From assembly GCF_051401765.1 (NCBI RefSeq), contig NC_135073.1:7688001-7752000 (forward strand): DNA of 64,000 nucleotides. The letters are read 5' to 3'. Below, in pieces: positions 24,330-36,330 of the stretch (position 1 is its first letter; each line of letters begins with the position of its first letter). This DNA is from Calliopsis andreniformis (Eukaryota > Arthropoda > Insecta > Hymenoptera > Andrenidae). The notes below the pieces were generated by a model. That model made no database searches, was not told where the DNA came from, and saw only the letters and a list, made by a program, of their open reading frames with translations. A program made the position numbers and the translations under genes.

Positions 24330-24960
24330 TATCGCCTTCTGATCAAGTGACATCCAAATCCTCTACATCCAAAGGGGTTTGAAGTGATCGTCACTCCATG
24401 ACTATCTAACTGTGACGAACAAGATACAAAGGCCATCAAGGTCAAGTCACGTAAATTTCATTAGGAATCCATTGGTATTGTACCTATCAGGACAAGACAT
24501 CCCTCGAGCTACTGGGGACAAATCAGATTACAAAGGCGCCCTTTGCGAGGAAACAGGACATCATTATTGCAGTCGTTACTCCCGAAGGAGTATCGGGACC
24601 GACGATTGCCTACTGCCATAGAAAGCATCTCCCAGGATGTATTTACGAGCTTGTTTTCCCGAAACAAGCCCAGTTATATCCGGTAAAAGTGTCCATCTAC
24701 GTGGTCGCCTTGGAGACACGTCGGAATCGCAATTCCCAAAGGCTGGTGTCACCGATTCCTTATTCGCTTTTGAGCAACACGATGCCCACGATACATACTG
24801 CGAGCACCCCTCTGAATATATTAAGGCTTTGTCGCGCTATACTGAGTGTCCTACTTGATGGCGCATGTAGAGAGTTGACAATTCCAAAGGGAGGGATGAA
24901 AGACAAATCTGGTATAAAAAGGTTACTTAATTAGCTTCAGTATTGGGAAAACTGACTTTA
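24330..24960. other. GC-richer block with open plus-strand frames, unassigned
   Basis: Three plus-strand frames (24412-24621, 24637-24858, 24689-24934) are open through a region of balanced composition. The second (73 codons) starts ATG TAT and contains CPT just before its stop; the peptides do not match any family I know. Acceptor- or donor-like words exist, but none is strong. It could be decayed transposon coding sequence, an unrecognised exon, or a regulatory island. I leave it unassigned. Confidence 0.25.
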
Positions 24961-25040
24961 AATGTTAAGTAGGTAAACATGCATCCTAGCGCTGTTCTAA
25001 GCACCCTAAGAGCAGGTACACAGGGGCGAAGGGATTGTTG

Positions 25041-25273
25041 TCGGAACGCGTCTCTTGCTACGTAGACTCATGCACGCGAAAAGGGAATGGCAAGTGGTGT
25101 ACCGTATGGTGTCACAGTGGCGGGGGATGCAGTAAAGTTGTCACTGTTACTACCATTTCAGCGAACATACAGACTTTGTAAATTTGTACGTGGCATCACC
25201 GCTATCATTTCATTCGCCACACTACTTGCCATTCCATTTGCGTGTACATTGGACTGAAACAGGAGACGTTCTC
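25041..25273. repeat. Fold-back element, arms of about 80 bp
   Basis: Left arm 25041-25125 is inverted at 25190-25273. GGAATGGCAAGT is identical in both (25084-25095 and 25224-25235), and the match extends both ways through GAACG..GTCTC..TG, CGC(G/A)AA, TGGTGT/AGTGTGG and AGCGGTG-type words. The spacer is about 65 bp. Divergence between arms indicates age. It has no coding capacity. Most likely a MITE remnant distinct from the 15-kb/33-kb family. Confidence 0.65.
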
Positions 25274-25289
25274 ACTATAAGCTCGTTAG

Positions 25290-25620
25290 TAAATTTACTA
25301 CACATTTAGAATGGTGACTTTATACCTACACTTAGTTTACGAAATCTGGTTAATATACTAAGAGAATGTGGAAAAATTACTTTTTTTACGATTTAGAAAA
25401 ATATATTTCTAAAAATTAAACATGATGAATATATTCAAATTAAGGAAGAATACATATTCTCGGGAGAAGTCAGAAGATTTTTGCTTTGCAGTCCCTTTTA
25501 CTTTACGTACATATTCACTCACTCTCGTAAATCTTTAACAAGGCGAAACTACCAAGTCATGAATTGATTTCTGAAACTTGACTCTCGCTATAAGTTTATC
25601 GTCACAGAGCCATGAATCTG
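25290..25620. other. AT-rich spacer
   Basis: No gene or repeat is seen between the fold-back element and the next island. Confidence 0.5.
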
Positions 25621-25679
25621 CAACGAAGAAACATTGTGTTTCGGTGCGCGTGTATCGAATTCAAGCTCAATTTTCTCGA

Positions 25680-25786
25680 AAGCTAAGTCAGTTATAAAAC
25701 AAATTTTTTTCTGCAGCCTCTGTATGTCTTTTTATCTGGAATTGGCATTTCCTGGCTTGTACCATCTGTTACGGACACTCTGTATA
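25680..25786. mobile_element. Possible transposon end fragment
   Basis: The block ends in GGACACTCTGTATA (25773-25786), whose reverse complement TATACAGAGTGTCC resembles the TATACAGGGTGTCC-type terminus seen at many arthropod transposon ends. The preceding 90 bp have low CpG and differ from the flanking island. No matching partner end is found. The assignment rests on recollection of terminus style and needs a repeat search. Confidence 0.3.
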
Positions 25787-25789
25787 ATG

Positions 25790-26060
25790 CAGAAGGTTCC
25801 AGGTGGATCTTGACCCGCCTGCTTCGACTCCGTTTCAATTAATGCCCATTGATTCGACTCGGAGGTTGCTGGTTACCATTACTGGTAACGTCGATTGCAA
25901 TTTGCATGAAAATTCACGGTCGTTGCGCGACGATATATTGTTAATCGGCGAAACGACGCTACCGGGTACGGCTATCAGCTGGTGATGTATGTCCTAAGGA
26001 ATTTTCACATAAATTCATCGTTACAACCCAACGCGGTTGTGTAATATGGGCTTCTGTTTT
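25790..26060. promoter_or_regulatory. Island with octamer and palindrome
   Basis: A CpG-rich block. It has a 7-bp stem GTTACCA/TGGTAAC at about 25872-25889 and a perfect POU octamer ATTTGCAT at 25900-25907. CAATTAATGCCCATTGATT is near 25836. A plus frame of 60 codons (25803-25985) begins at GTG after TTCCAG, so an exon is conceivable, but no donor follows and the peptide is unknown. Best read as an enhancer-like element. Confidence 0.35.
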
Positions 26061-27599
26061 AATATCGCTACATTGTAACGACCTCGGAGAGATAGCTAGA
26101 TAATATGGCGAAGACATTTTGTGAAATATTAAATATTTTAAAAGCAGAAATTTATTATCTTCTTTTTGTTATTGAGTAGAAAGATTAATCGTTGAGTTGA
26201 TAACTATTGTACGCTGACCATATGTAAACAGTTTATTTCTCTGTTCTCTGATGTTTTTTCATGGTTAATAGGAGAGTAATTTGAACACTTTGAGTTTTTA
26301 TTGGATATTGAATTATTTTAAGATGACAACAAATGTCCTATTTCATTTTAGTTAATATAGTTGAGTTTACAAACACAAATGTAAATACTTTCGTTATAGT
26401 ATACATATAGCATTGTAAAACTCTGTGAAATTATAAGAAATATTTTCTGAAATATTGAACGTAAAGAAAATATTTCAAACGTCAAAGTATACGAGGACAG
26501 CTTGCTTGTATTTCGTCGGTTCTATTATATTTTGTTTAAAAGATGAAAAAAGTTTCTCTCTTACTACTTCATAAAATTAATTTTTCAATGTAATTTTACT
26601 TTGTGCATTAAACGCGCAAAAGGTAAAAAATTAGTTTTCCGCACGGATAATTATTAGGCAAGCAACCTGATTCAGGGATAGGTAAAATTTAATAAAGACG
26701 CTTGCGAAATATTGACCTTGCTGCTTCCTCGTACAAATTTCCAGCGTCAACGCTAAGATCTTCGGGTGAATTATAAAGACTTAGAGAGATTCGTAATCAT
26801 AAATTCGAAAGTTAAGCGATACGTATATTCAGCGAAGGGAGCAAGTGAAGAGGGAAGCTCAAAGTTAAACAGAAATAGTATTGGATGCAAGGGGAAAGAT
26901 TGATAGGTTGCAATAGCAGTAAAAAAGAAAATAAGCTCGACGAGAGGGAAAAGAGTACATACCATTCAGAAAGATCTTATTCGTGGTAACTTATTCGTAG
27001 ATGTTTATCTCTTATTTACTCTCCCCTACATAAAATTTCTTGTTTTTATCTCATGAATAATTATTTACTCTGTAAGTTTTAATATTGTAAATTTTTATAT
27101 TATTTAATATCTGTAGTTTTAATATTACAATTGGTTATTCTTATTTTCTTCCTTTTATGGTAGAATTTAACATAATATTACAAAATAAATAATATTAAAA
27201 AACAACTCTAAAATTTTTTAATAGGAATTTACAATATTTTAAATATCAAAATGTACCTACAGAGATAGATAATTTTAAATAATTGAATACTTTAAGAATG
27301 GAATTAGTAGTAGATTGTACATTTAGTTTTGTACTACAGTTGTACTCTGAATATTTAAAATATGAACGCTACAATTATTTTTAGTATCTTCTTTAGTCTA
27401 CTATTTTGATATAAAAATGAGTCATAAGAGGTATACCTTATCAAGTGCATTAATTACAAAAGATCTAACGTCTCCTTTACTTCGTAACGTCCATATGTAT
27501 TATATTGAATGATAGCATATTAGATCGTCCCATAGTCCAAAATCATTGACCTTAATCTGGGAAAGTCTTTCTTGATTGAAGATTCCTCATATAACTCAC
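26061..27599. other. AT-rich spacer with a minor island
   Basis: Mostly AT-rich, including a very AT-rich stretch at 27040-27300. Complexity rises at 26640-26960 (GCACGGATAATTATTAGGC and neighbours), where a weak island may lie. No gene, repeat or splice signal is clear. Confidence 0.45.
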
Positions 27600-27960
27600 T
27601 CTTCTACGACCTTTATCTTCCAAGAACAGTCGAGTTCTCTGGTAATTTATCACGAAACTTTTCTCCAATCGAATTGTTTTGTCATGCTGAAAAATCGTCT
27701 ATTTGCTTGCATGTGACACTCTGCCATTGAAATCGCATTTTTGTGAAACTTAATCTCGTTCGCACCTCTGCTGATTTTATACCTTCTCGAATCGTGTTTG
27801 ACACAGAATCGATTCAGCGTACTCCTTTACGCGATTTCGTATGCAAAAGTGCAGGCATATGTTCGCGCGTGAACTTCCCCTTGCAGATGTTCCGATGTCG
27901 TACGTTGAAATTTCCGATGAATTTTAAACCTGAAAATTTATGTCTGTGCAATGAAAATAT
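27600..27960. promoter_or_regulatory. Weak GC-richer island
   Basis: Higher-complexity block with CpG words (TTTACGCGATTTCG, TTCGCGCGTGAAC). The plus-strand frame 27743-28033 begins at a TTG codon and runs into AT-rich DNA; it is not convincing as a gene. Confidence 0.25.
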
Positions 27961-28859
27961 TTCGTGGGAACGCTATGTATTCAAATTTGTCTACGTTGAT
28001 GAGCTATACACATGTTTTTCTTATTTTTTCTGAATGCTCAAATATTTACACAGTCATTCATAAGGAATGTTACGAATTTGTACAAATAAATTTTAGAAAC
28101 TTCAAATGTCATGTACAGGCATTCAAAATAAGGAAAACATTTCCAAAAATATTTTCTAACGAAATAAGAATGTAAAACTTTCTTGTAAGTGAATTGGGAT
28201 GCTTAACGTCAGACAATATAAGTGCCTTTACGCTTGATAAATAATTAATGCCAAAAATAGTAATCTACAGTTTAGCTGTAGCCTATAGCTATTGTTCGTT
28301 ATAAATAAATTTTCTGGAAAGGATGAAATTACAGAAAATACTCTGACACTATTTGAATAACAACGATTTTCCAATGTCTGACATATGCACGACTAAAACT
28401 ACTGTGCACCATTGTACGTTTCATGACTGCAAATGTTCTGCTGACAAATTGCACTTTAATACTACTTTCTTCTATACGAGGAACAATTTAAAGCATTCTA
28501 TAAACGTATTATGATTCATGGTTTATAAAATTATTTCAAACAAGTGTCAAATTTAACTTGTAGTTAACTTCTAGAATAATAACCCATTCTACTAGTAAAT
28601 GGTTTTGAAAACGACTAATAATAGGAAAAGCTGTGCTTTCAGAAATTTCTTTAAGTATTACTTAATTTAGTAAAGCTCGTGAAATACTAATCTTTGTTTT
28701 CAATGGAGGAATTGTTTTTATAAAATAATTTTTCAGATTTATTTATAACGTTCAAATTCCACCAGTGACATTTGTAACATATTACCTCATCAACGAATTT
28801 TCGAAGAACGTATTATCACATTTTAATAGAAGTATATCCAACTTTTTCGTATGAGAGGA
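27961..28859. other. AT-rich spacer
   Basis: No gene seen; a short GCTGTAGCCTATAGCTA-like imperfect palindrome lies near 28276-28292. Confidence 0.5.
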
Positions 28860-29350
28860 AAGCTACGTCATTCGTTTTTGCTCTTTGCTCCCGCAGCCAG
28901 TTAACGAAGGAAACGTAGCGTCATTTTTACGTGCACATACGCGCTTTTACAAATAGCTGGTCTTGACAGATGCAGGTTTCGCCAGGCGAAAAAGTTGAAC
29001 GAGGTAAACAGGCGGGCGACAAGTTTCCCGAGTCCTTCCGGCTGGTATTACGCAGATAAGGAATCGCCGTTGGGCGAAGGAGTAGGTAGATAAACGGGCA
29101 ACGGGATAAGCTGAAACTTCTCATAATCTTGAGAAATATGTCGCGGTTTAACATCAGCGGAAATTTCGAACTATGGAAATCAGCAGCTGAGCACGTTCCC
29201 CTGTGTTACGAAACGATATGTTGCTGCCACAGTAGGGTGCGGACAAATTTGAGCCACAAGTGCGTTACTTTGTCATACAAGGTGATCCATATCAAACGTT
29301 GCAAAGTGTCTTCTAGGGAACTATTAGGAACAGTGATAAAATTTCTTTTT
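28860..29350. promoter_or_regulatory. GC-richer island
   Basis: CpG-rich words cluster (CCGCAGCCAGTTAACG, GGCGGGCGACAAG, CCGTTGGGCGAAGG). The overlapping minus (28927-29154) and plus (29129-29353) frames are unrecognised, and the plus frame has an ATG only after its beginning. ACAAGGTGATCC at about 29278 loosely resembles a transposon terminus. Candidate regulatory island. Confidence 0.3.
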
Positions 29351-32300
29351 TAGATTTAACAGTTCGCTTGGGATCTCTTCTACGATAAATGGGGTAACGT
29401 AGTCAGTTTTCTCAAGACAGAAAGCGGTTCCGTTTTGTTTCTCAATCTATCAATTCTGTTACACTTTTCGATACTCACTTCATTTAATAACCTATGAACG
29501 TGATCCTAAGTAGCTGTGAGATCACCTGCTGTGGCGATAGTAAATGCAGTGATTCTTTAATATAGATTCACAGCTTATTGACGAGTTTATAGCGCGGGTC
29601 GTGTTCTCGAGGTTAAATCATGTTCATGATCCACTTTGGACTTGTGAAAGATGTGAATGACAGTGTATATAAGTAAAACTATCTCGTTTCAAATAATTTC
29701 AAGTTATAGCGAATATGATAAGCTAATATCGAACAAGCACTATAGCAGAGCGAAATTTATTCTGTCAGCTTGGTCTGCAAGAATGATTAAAATATCAAAT
29801 GCACCTATAGTTAAGAAATATAATTAAATAAGATAAATGTTTGTACAAGCTCTTTCACTATTTTTAAAATTCTTTTATTTCTATTTTTATACTCTTCTTT
29901 TACTCGTATATTTTGCAAGATGTCCTGTATAAAATCGGAATTAGGAAGTAGGTTTATTTTTATAAAGAAAATCTCTTTACTCTTGTCCCCACTCATAACT
30001 TTAGATTTTTTCGACTAATTGAAGAGTTCATTAGATGATATGATGTCTATTTTGCACTGTGGCTGCACACTCTTCATATTTCCCGATATATGTACTCGGT
30101 GTCAAAGGAATGATAAATCGTGTAATTACTCTTGCGCAAAGTTTCGAATGAGTTTCGACATCTACCGAACGGAAAGTTTAATTAACCTTGGGTACAGGAG
30201 CTTTCAAGTAATTAATTTCAAGCACTGTTCGCAGGTTCGTTATGCACGCTTATCTTTCTTCAGGGTATATTATTTGAATACACATAGGATTCCAAAGTCT
30301 ATAGAGAAAGTCGTTTCGGGTTATCTGCTGTTGATTTATTGTTAGAAAGATTTACAATTCCGATGGCAAATGAAACGGAAGAAATTTATTCTCGGAAAAT
30401 ATCCATAAAATTAGATGACAAGAATTGTTAGATATATATCATCACTTCTTAATCACTTCAATTTATAACACTTCTGAAATGTACTTAATAGTACTGTATT
30501 TTAAAAAAATAAGAAAAGGTAGAAAATTTATTATAGATAATTTTTAATATTTCTGAAATCATGAAGAAAAGTAATATTTTTAACTAAAATTGCACTCAAA
30601 AAATAGTTTACGATTCTCCATACAGCTTACTTTGTAACACGCGAATGTAGGTACATTACAAGTTATGGGTATCGTGTTATTTCACTTCTTTGCCAGTATA
30701 TATTCAGCACTGCAAATCCTGGATTACATTTTTATCATTTGAACGTATCAAACATAGAGGATGCTCAGATTCGTACTACATGCGATTACAATCGATAGCA
30801 TGGCGCAAACGGAATTAAGCCTGACAAATTAGTATTTCACGTCACAATAACGTGTCACGGGAAAGTAGGGATTCTCTAAAGGTCTGATGAACCTGGGAAA
30901 TATAATTATATGGAATAACAAACTGACGGGTCATATTTTATTTTACTGTTAGTATACATACATGTCGCCTATGTGAATGTCATAATCAATATAGGAACTC
31001 TCAAATTCCTTAAATGATACTTTCTAACCAGTTCTAATTAAAACTTAGATTTTCTAATTAGAAGATTAATTAGTTCTTATTTAAAATTTAATTGTATTTG
31101 AAAGTATAGAATTTCTAAAAAACTAATCTCTTCATCTTTATTTTCATTAAATGTAATAAAGATCAGTTGCCTTCAGATGAATAGAATTGCAATTAATGCT
31201 TCAGGAATTTTATAAAATTTTGTGAAATATTTTACGAAGTATTTTCAAATATTCGAATATCTCAAATTTTATTATTCAAATTTTCAAATTCCTCTTCACT
31301 AGTAAATCTGAAAAAGGTAATTACAGATGTGTAAATATTACTCGTCTATTTAGAACAATATAAATAATTTGTTCTGTCTATTACTAAAAATGATCATTTC
31401 AAACTCGATAACCACATTCATTATATTTAATTTTTAATTAAATTTGACGTACTGTGTTAAGCACAGGATATTCCTTGTGGTTTATCATTTCCCCGAAGGT
31501 TTCGTTGCCCATTTACTGAACTCAACGACGATTGCTTACCCTTGCTGCATGTTCCTAATGAAATCATTCCTGAAACACATTCCACCGTGTATACGTCTGT
31601 ACCCAACATCTTTGAACCGCCTGCTGTACCTTTTGACAATTAACCGCGTTATAAAGCGATGCTGTACAAAGCAATTGTACAGCTTGAATACTGGGCAAAC
31701 GTAAATAGTCTAAATAGAAATTATGTGTATCAATTACAATGAAGTGGAGTAAAAGTGTACAATGCAGCATTGAAATATCCTGTGCCTTATTTGCATGTGA
31801 TTTTCACAAAACCTTAACAAGTTGGAAGGTAAAATTGTATACTGATCAGGTCAGGTAATTTGTTCGAACAAATGCTGTAGCAACACACAGAAACATGTAA
31901 TTTTAATCGCGTTATGCAATGTCGTTAAATTCTAGGTGGAATAGAAGTGAGACCTTAATATTCTGAATCAGTTAAAATACGGCGCAAAGTACAGTGGCAT
32001 TCAGTTTCAGTATTACTAATGAATTCGTTAACTCAAGGAGCATTGAGATACATTCTGTATTTAGATGCAAAGAATACGTGTACTGTAAATTATGTGTTGT
32101 TTGTAATCTATTTTGTGATGCATGTTTCCGTTTTGGTACTAGAAGTTTTATTGACATGACAGGTGAAATAGAATGAGGTAATTAATAAGGTCACCAATTT
32201 ATAATTAATTATATAAAGTGTACTACGTTGACAGTATCAAAGCCTATTATGTATGCTTGCATTAAATAATAAATTAGTTTCCTGCCACAGAGTTGCATAA

Positions 32301-33090
32301 AATCTCCTGCTTCTCAGTGATGATACACGAGGTTCAGAAAGGAGAATATTTAATTTATGTTTATAATGTATACAATATTCAAATTCATTTATGCAATATT
32401 TAAGTGATCTTCCATAATCATTTATTTTATGTTTAAAAATTGATACGTTTATAATTCTATAATTTCACGATAAAATATTTCCTTTGCAGTATTTCTCTTA
32501 TTTCTTGGAGTCACTTTCTCATTTCGCTTCACGTTTGCGTTTGATAAGGCATGAATGACTTACCAATGCATAAATTGCTTATTTTCTGTAAACTTGTTAC
32601 TTGTAGAGAATCTGTACCTTGCTACACCGTATTTGCTAGAAATTGTATGAAGAAATGCACAGTGATTCCGATATTAAATGAAACTGCTTCTTATAACTTT
32701 TCTTATTTACACCGCAGTGTTCCTACTCTTTCAATAATCTTTTCTGAAAATTGCTATTAATATCGTTCACAGCCATAAAAATTACTTTTTAATTATATGA
32801 AAAGGAACTGAATTTTTCCTGCCTCCTTAATTCATGTCTTACTTTGCCATGTGGAAATATCCTCCAGATATTTTCCTACTACTTTCACTTATTCTTCAAT
32901 TAATATGCTAGGATTCTACAGAACTTCTCCAGATTCTGAGAACTTTTTCCTCAGAATATAATATTACGTAAATTTGAATATACACTATTTTTCTATAGTG
33001 ATTACTAAACGGTAACCTTAATGAATAACCATAGTGAAAATTATACTAACATTGCTTTAACAATATTATTTACTCCTTCTAACTCCATCT
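29351..33090. other. Long AT-rich spacer with minor structures
   Basis: No gene can be supported. Small structures are a 64-nt imperfect hairpin at 29512-29575 (AGCTGTGA/TCACAGCT with an inner GATCACCTGC pairing) and a 9-bp stem GCTGTACAA/TTGTACAGC at about 31661-31683. Slightly richer blocks occur at 30010-30350 and 31440-31700, with open frames that start at non-ATG codons or overlap on both strands. The rest is AT-rich. Confidence 0.45.
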
Positions 33091-33094
33091 CCAC

Positions 33095-33254
33095 TTAAGC
33101 CTAGGCATACACGATCGATAATTTTGCCGGTCTAACTAACAGCCGATTACAGACTGAACGGTCCTTTGTCTATCTAATGGGTAAGAAGACAATCGACATA
33201 TCAAATTTGTAATCAGCCTTTAGACCGACAAAATTGTCGGTAGGTGTACGCTTA
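33095..33254. mobile_element. Hairpin MITE-like element, unit A
   Basis: The left end TTAAGCCTAGGCATACACGA runs through ATAATTTTGCCGGTCTAA and GCCGATTACAGACTGAAC. The right end is its inverse: GTAATCAGCC, TTTAGACCGACAAAATTG, TCGGTAGGTGTACGCTTAG. A stem of about 60 bp with a short central spacer (TATCTAATGG..AAGAAGACAATCG) would form. It is the same family as the 15-kb unit and abuts unit B directly. Confidence 0.8.
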
Positions 33255-33390
33255 GACTAATTGAAGGCTGATTACAGACTGAACAATCCTTTTTCTATCT
33301 AATAGACAAGAAGGCAATCGAAATTCTGTTCAGTCTATAATGGGCTCTTAGTTTGGCCTACAAAATGGTCAGTCGTGTGTGCCTAAGTTT
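33255..33390. mobile_element. Hairpin MITE-like element, unit B (left end missing)
   Basis: Starts at AAGGCTGATTACAGACTGAAC just after the end of unit A and repeats unit A's middle (TTTTTCTATCTAATAGACAAGAAGGCAATCG). It closes with the inverse arm TTCAGTCTATAATGGGCTC, TTAGTTTGGCCTACAAAATG, GTCAGTCGTGTGTGCCTAAG. The outer 40 bp expected on the left are absent, so it shares or lost its left terminus at the junction. The far ends of A and B are inverse to each other, so the pair may move or have arisen as a composite. Confidence 0.75.
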
Positions 33391-33479
33391 GAGCTCAAAG
33401 ATACGTGGAAATCGATTTTCTCGAAGCATTCAGCCCTTGATTTACCCCAAATGCTCAAGGTAACATATCAATACTCGAA

Positions 33480-33900
33480 CGTAACGTTCATTTCCAGCGT
33501 CTTTTCTTTAGTACTACATACATAGGTATGTGATCACACCGCCGCACTATGCTCGTAATCCACTTTACCTTACGGTCAAACTCTCATGCAATCGCTGGAT
33601 GTTCAAGCCATATGATACGAGTAAGTGCGATAGGGGTATAGAAAGTTCCTGCTCGAGGAATTTTTCTTCATAGTCGTTGCCTGGAGCCTGAATCCGCCGC
33701 GCACCTATGCAATCTCCTTTCGCCTGACCGCGAAACCGAACTTGCAGGATGTAAACGACGTACCACGGATGCTGGGAATTATTTGTGATATCATGCAACG
33801 AACAGAAACCTTGCAGGACTTTCCGAAATTCGAGCTTAAAAAGATTTTTCACCCTGGTATCACTTAGGGCATCTTTGATCAATTTTCTTTAATTGACACT
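33480..33900. promoter_or_regulatory. GC-richer island
   Basis: CpG and complexity rise immediately after the MITE pair (CACCGCCGCACTATGC, ATCCGCCGCGCACC). A 105-codon minus-strand frame (33565-33882) starts at TTG, with its first ATG further in, and is unrecognised. No strong donor or acceptor bounds it. A regulatory island is more likely than an exon. Confidence 0.3.
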
Positions 33901-36039
33901 ATCGCTTGATAGGCAGAATCGAACAATCGAGAATGCAACTCGAAATGCACTGAAATATTTTGATTTCGATGGGGATGTAGATTCTACGCGTTATTTTTCA
34001 TAATCCTTGTGAAGGATTTTAATTCACTGTTATGTTCAATACGCGAAACGCATATTTTCGGATTGAAATCTCTTTGGTCGGTGTTTGTTTGCAGTGTTTT
34101 GTAATATAAGGAATGTAAAATATATTTTGATGGGTAATGAAACACATTTTTGAAGGAAGAAAATTTGAAAAGCACAGGATTATAAATTAGCTTCCGTAAA
34201 ATAAAACTTTCTCTAATATTTTATTGCAGAAATCATTTTTGAGTGCTATTTCTATTTTATGTTCACTGAGTGCTTGACTTGAATCACTGGGATAGTCTTT
34301 TATGCCTACATTTCTTATAAATTCAGAAGCTAAGTTTTGAAACGAATGACACTAATGATAATTAATGCATCAACAAGAAATTTGTTGCTGTTAGAGTTAC
34401 GTTTTATTTCAAATTTTATTCTTAATGGCTATATTAATATAATAATTATATAATATAGATAAATTAAAAGGTACAGTTAATATTCAAATTCTTAAATATG
34501 GCGTATATTTATAAAATGTTTGAACTAATTATCGAGTATCCTTTGCACGTACAAATTTAAAAGGTGAAAGTTTCTTCATAAAGAGTCTTTCTTTATTTAA
34601 TATGTATAACCTGATCATACCATGGACGAACTAATGAAACTTGGATTTAAAAATAAGTGCGGTATAAATTCCATGGTATAAAGTTCGTGAATTTAAAGGA
34701 TCGAAAATTTTTCTGATGCTAGTAAAAGTCCCAGAAGTCTGAGTAGGGATATTTGGTTGAACTTTCATTTCCACCAACCAGTTCGTGAAATTTGGACATT
34801 AAAGACTGATGCCAGATGCATTTCAGATTCACGATAATTTTAAATTTCGTTGAAATGACATTTCTGATATCTAGCGACGTTTCGGTTAACTTTGACAAAA
34901 AGATATTAAAAATCAAAATTATTTTAGAGCTAGAACGCTTATTGTACAAAAATAATACCACAAATTGTAGGTTAAGAGTGGTGAGAGTTATAAAGAATTT
35001 AATGTTTCATTTTTCAAATTTTAGTTTTCTCTATCTAACTAAACTACCTGTTTTCATGTGTAATTTAATACTTTTAATATTTTGAAATATGGCCAGAATT
35101 GAAATATTTGCTGGAAACTCGAAACATAGTTTAATAAAATCGACATTACACTGTGTGCCAGAGATCTACAAGGAGAACACGAAACGCAAACAACATAAAA
35201 CTAGGGAATACGCTCGCATGAATCCTATAAGTTATTTTACATGTACCTACAATATCTATCTCCAGAGCAGAGTGGTTTAAAAAATCACATACACAAAGAT
35301 TCCTCCTGCGTGGATTTTAACTTGTTTCATTTTTCGAGGACACGATACAGAAAAAATGTAATATCGACTCCCGCTCCGTTAGGGCAAAGCAAAAATTGCG
35401 TTTTAAATACGAGTACGATTGGTTTTATTCAGCCTGTATTGGTGATCGGTTTTCGACTACCCGAGAAATTGCATGCGAAACTGTTAACAAGGTTGCAGTC
35501 GACCATTTATTAAAGGGAAGGTTAAAATAAAAGCGGATTTTGGGCTGGAACAGTGACTGATATACCTAGTTCCTTTTAAAAGAAATATCATGGGGAGGAC
35601 AGAGACAGATGAATTTCTTAAAGCATGAATTTCCATTTTTAGAAGGAGCAAAAAGGAAAGAAATTCAAGAATTTGATTCCCAGTTTAAATTTAAAATAGA
35701 AGCTTTTTCCACTGAAAATTCTAATATAAATTCACTATTCAAATCTTCCACCCAAACTGTCTATTCAAATAGTAATATAAATTCAACTTTTTAATTCTAC
35801 TTTCCAATTCGAATTTAAATCTTCAATTTAAACTCAGTCCTAATTCTAAACTCAAATTTGAATAATCAAGTTTAAGATCAGCTGGCTTCAATTTTCTAAA
35901 ATGCACGTTCAATTAGCTCGAATACTTTTTCTTCCGAAAAAAAAAGAAATAATTTTGAAATAACATTCCTCATAACATTATTGCAAACGTAGCTTTTTTT
36001 TATTTCGAAAAATGCAGAGTGAACAATTCTACAGCTAAA
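33901..36039. other. AT-rich spacer with a minor island
   Basis: AT-rich with a modestly richer part at 35080-35540 (GACTCCCGCTCCGTTAGGG). Plus frames there (35089-35280, 35241-35513) overlap and are not recognisable. Around 35660-35880 the sequence is repetitive in AATTC/TTCAAAT words, a low-complexity stretch. No gene is supported. Confidence 0.45.
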
Positions 36040-36330
36040 CGAGGAAAGTATTTGGCAAGTTCAGGTCTGCGTCGGAAACCGTGATGGACGTTGGAGCGCC
36101 TGCGTTTCTCTTGTGAAGTTGAAAAGTAGACGCCTTTGGACGAAGGCGCGTCTAGAAGGAAACAAACTACCTCGTTATGAGATGACTATCAGATGAGCGC
36201 GACCATTCATCACCGCTGTGCCGGAGATAGCGGTGGAAAAATGTTATCATATTCTACGTTATGGTAGCGCCTTGCCGACAAAATGCACGAATGAAAATTA
36301 AGTGGCTGCTTGGTGAAGTGACAAGAATGA
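36040..36330. promoter_or_regulatory. GC-richer island
   Basis: A short, sharp block (GTCGGAAACCGTGATGGACG, TTGGAGCGCCTGCG, GATGAGCGCGACC). It has no open frame of note and no donor. Candidate regulatory element. Confidence 0.3.

Noticed and set aside
29512..29575. 64-nt hairpin as a microRNA precursor
   Set aside because: Only 8 outer pairs plus an inner pairing, with a 12-nt one-sided bulge; too irregular for a confident call.
33565..33882. 105-codon minus frame
   Set aside because: Begins at TTG, lies in a GC-richer island, and has no known domain or bounding splice sites.
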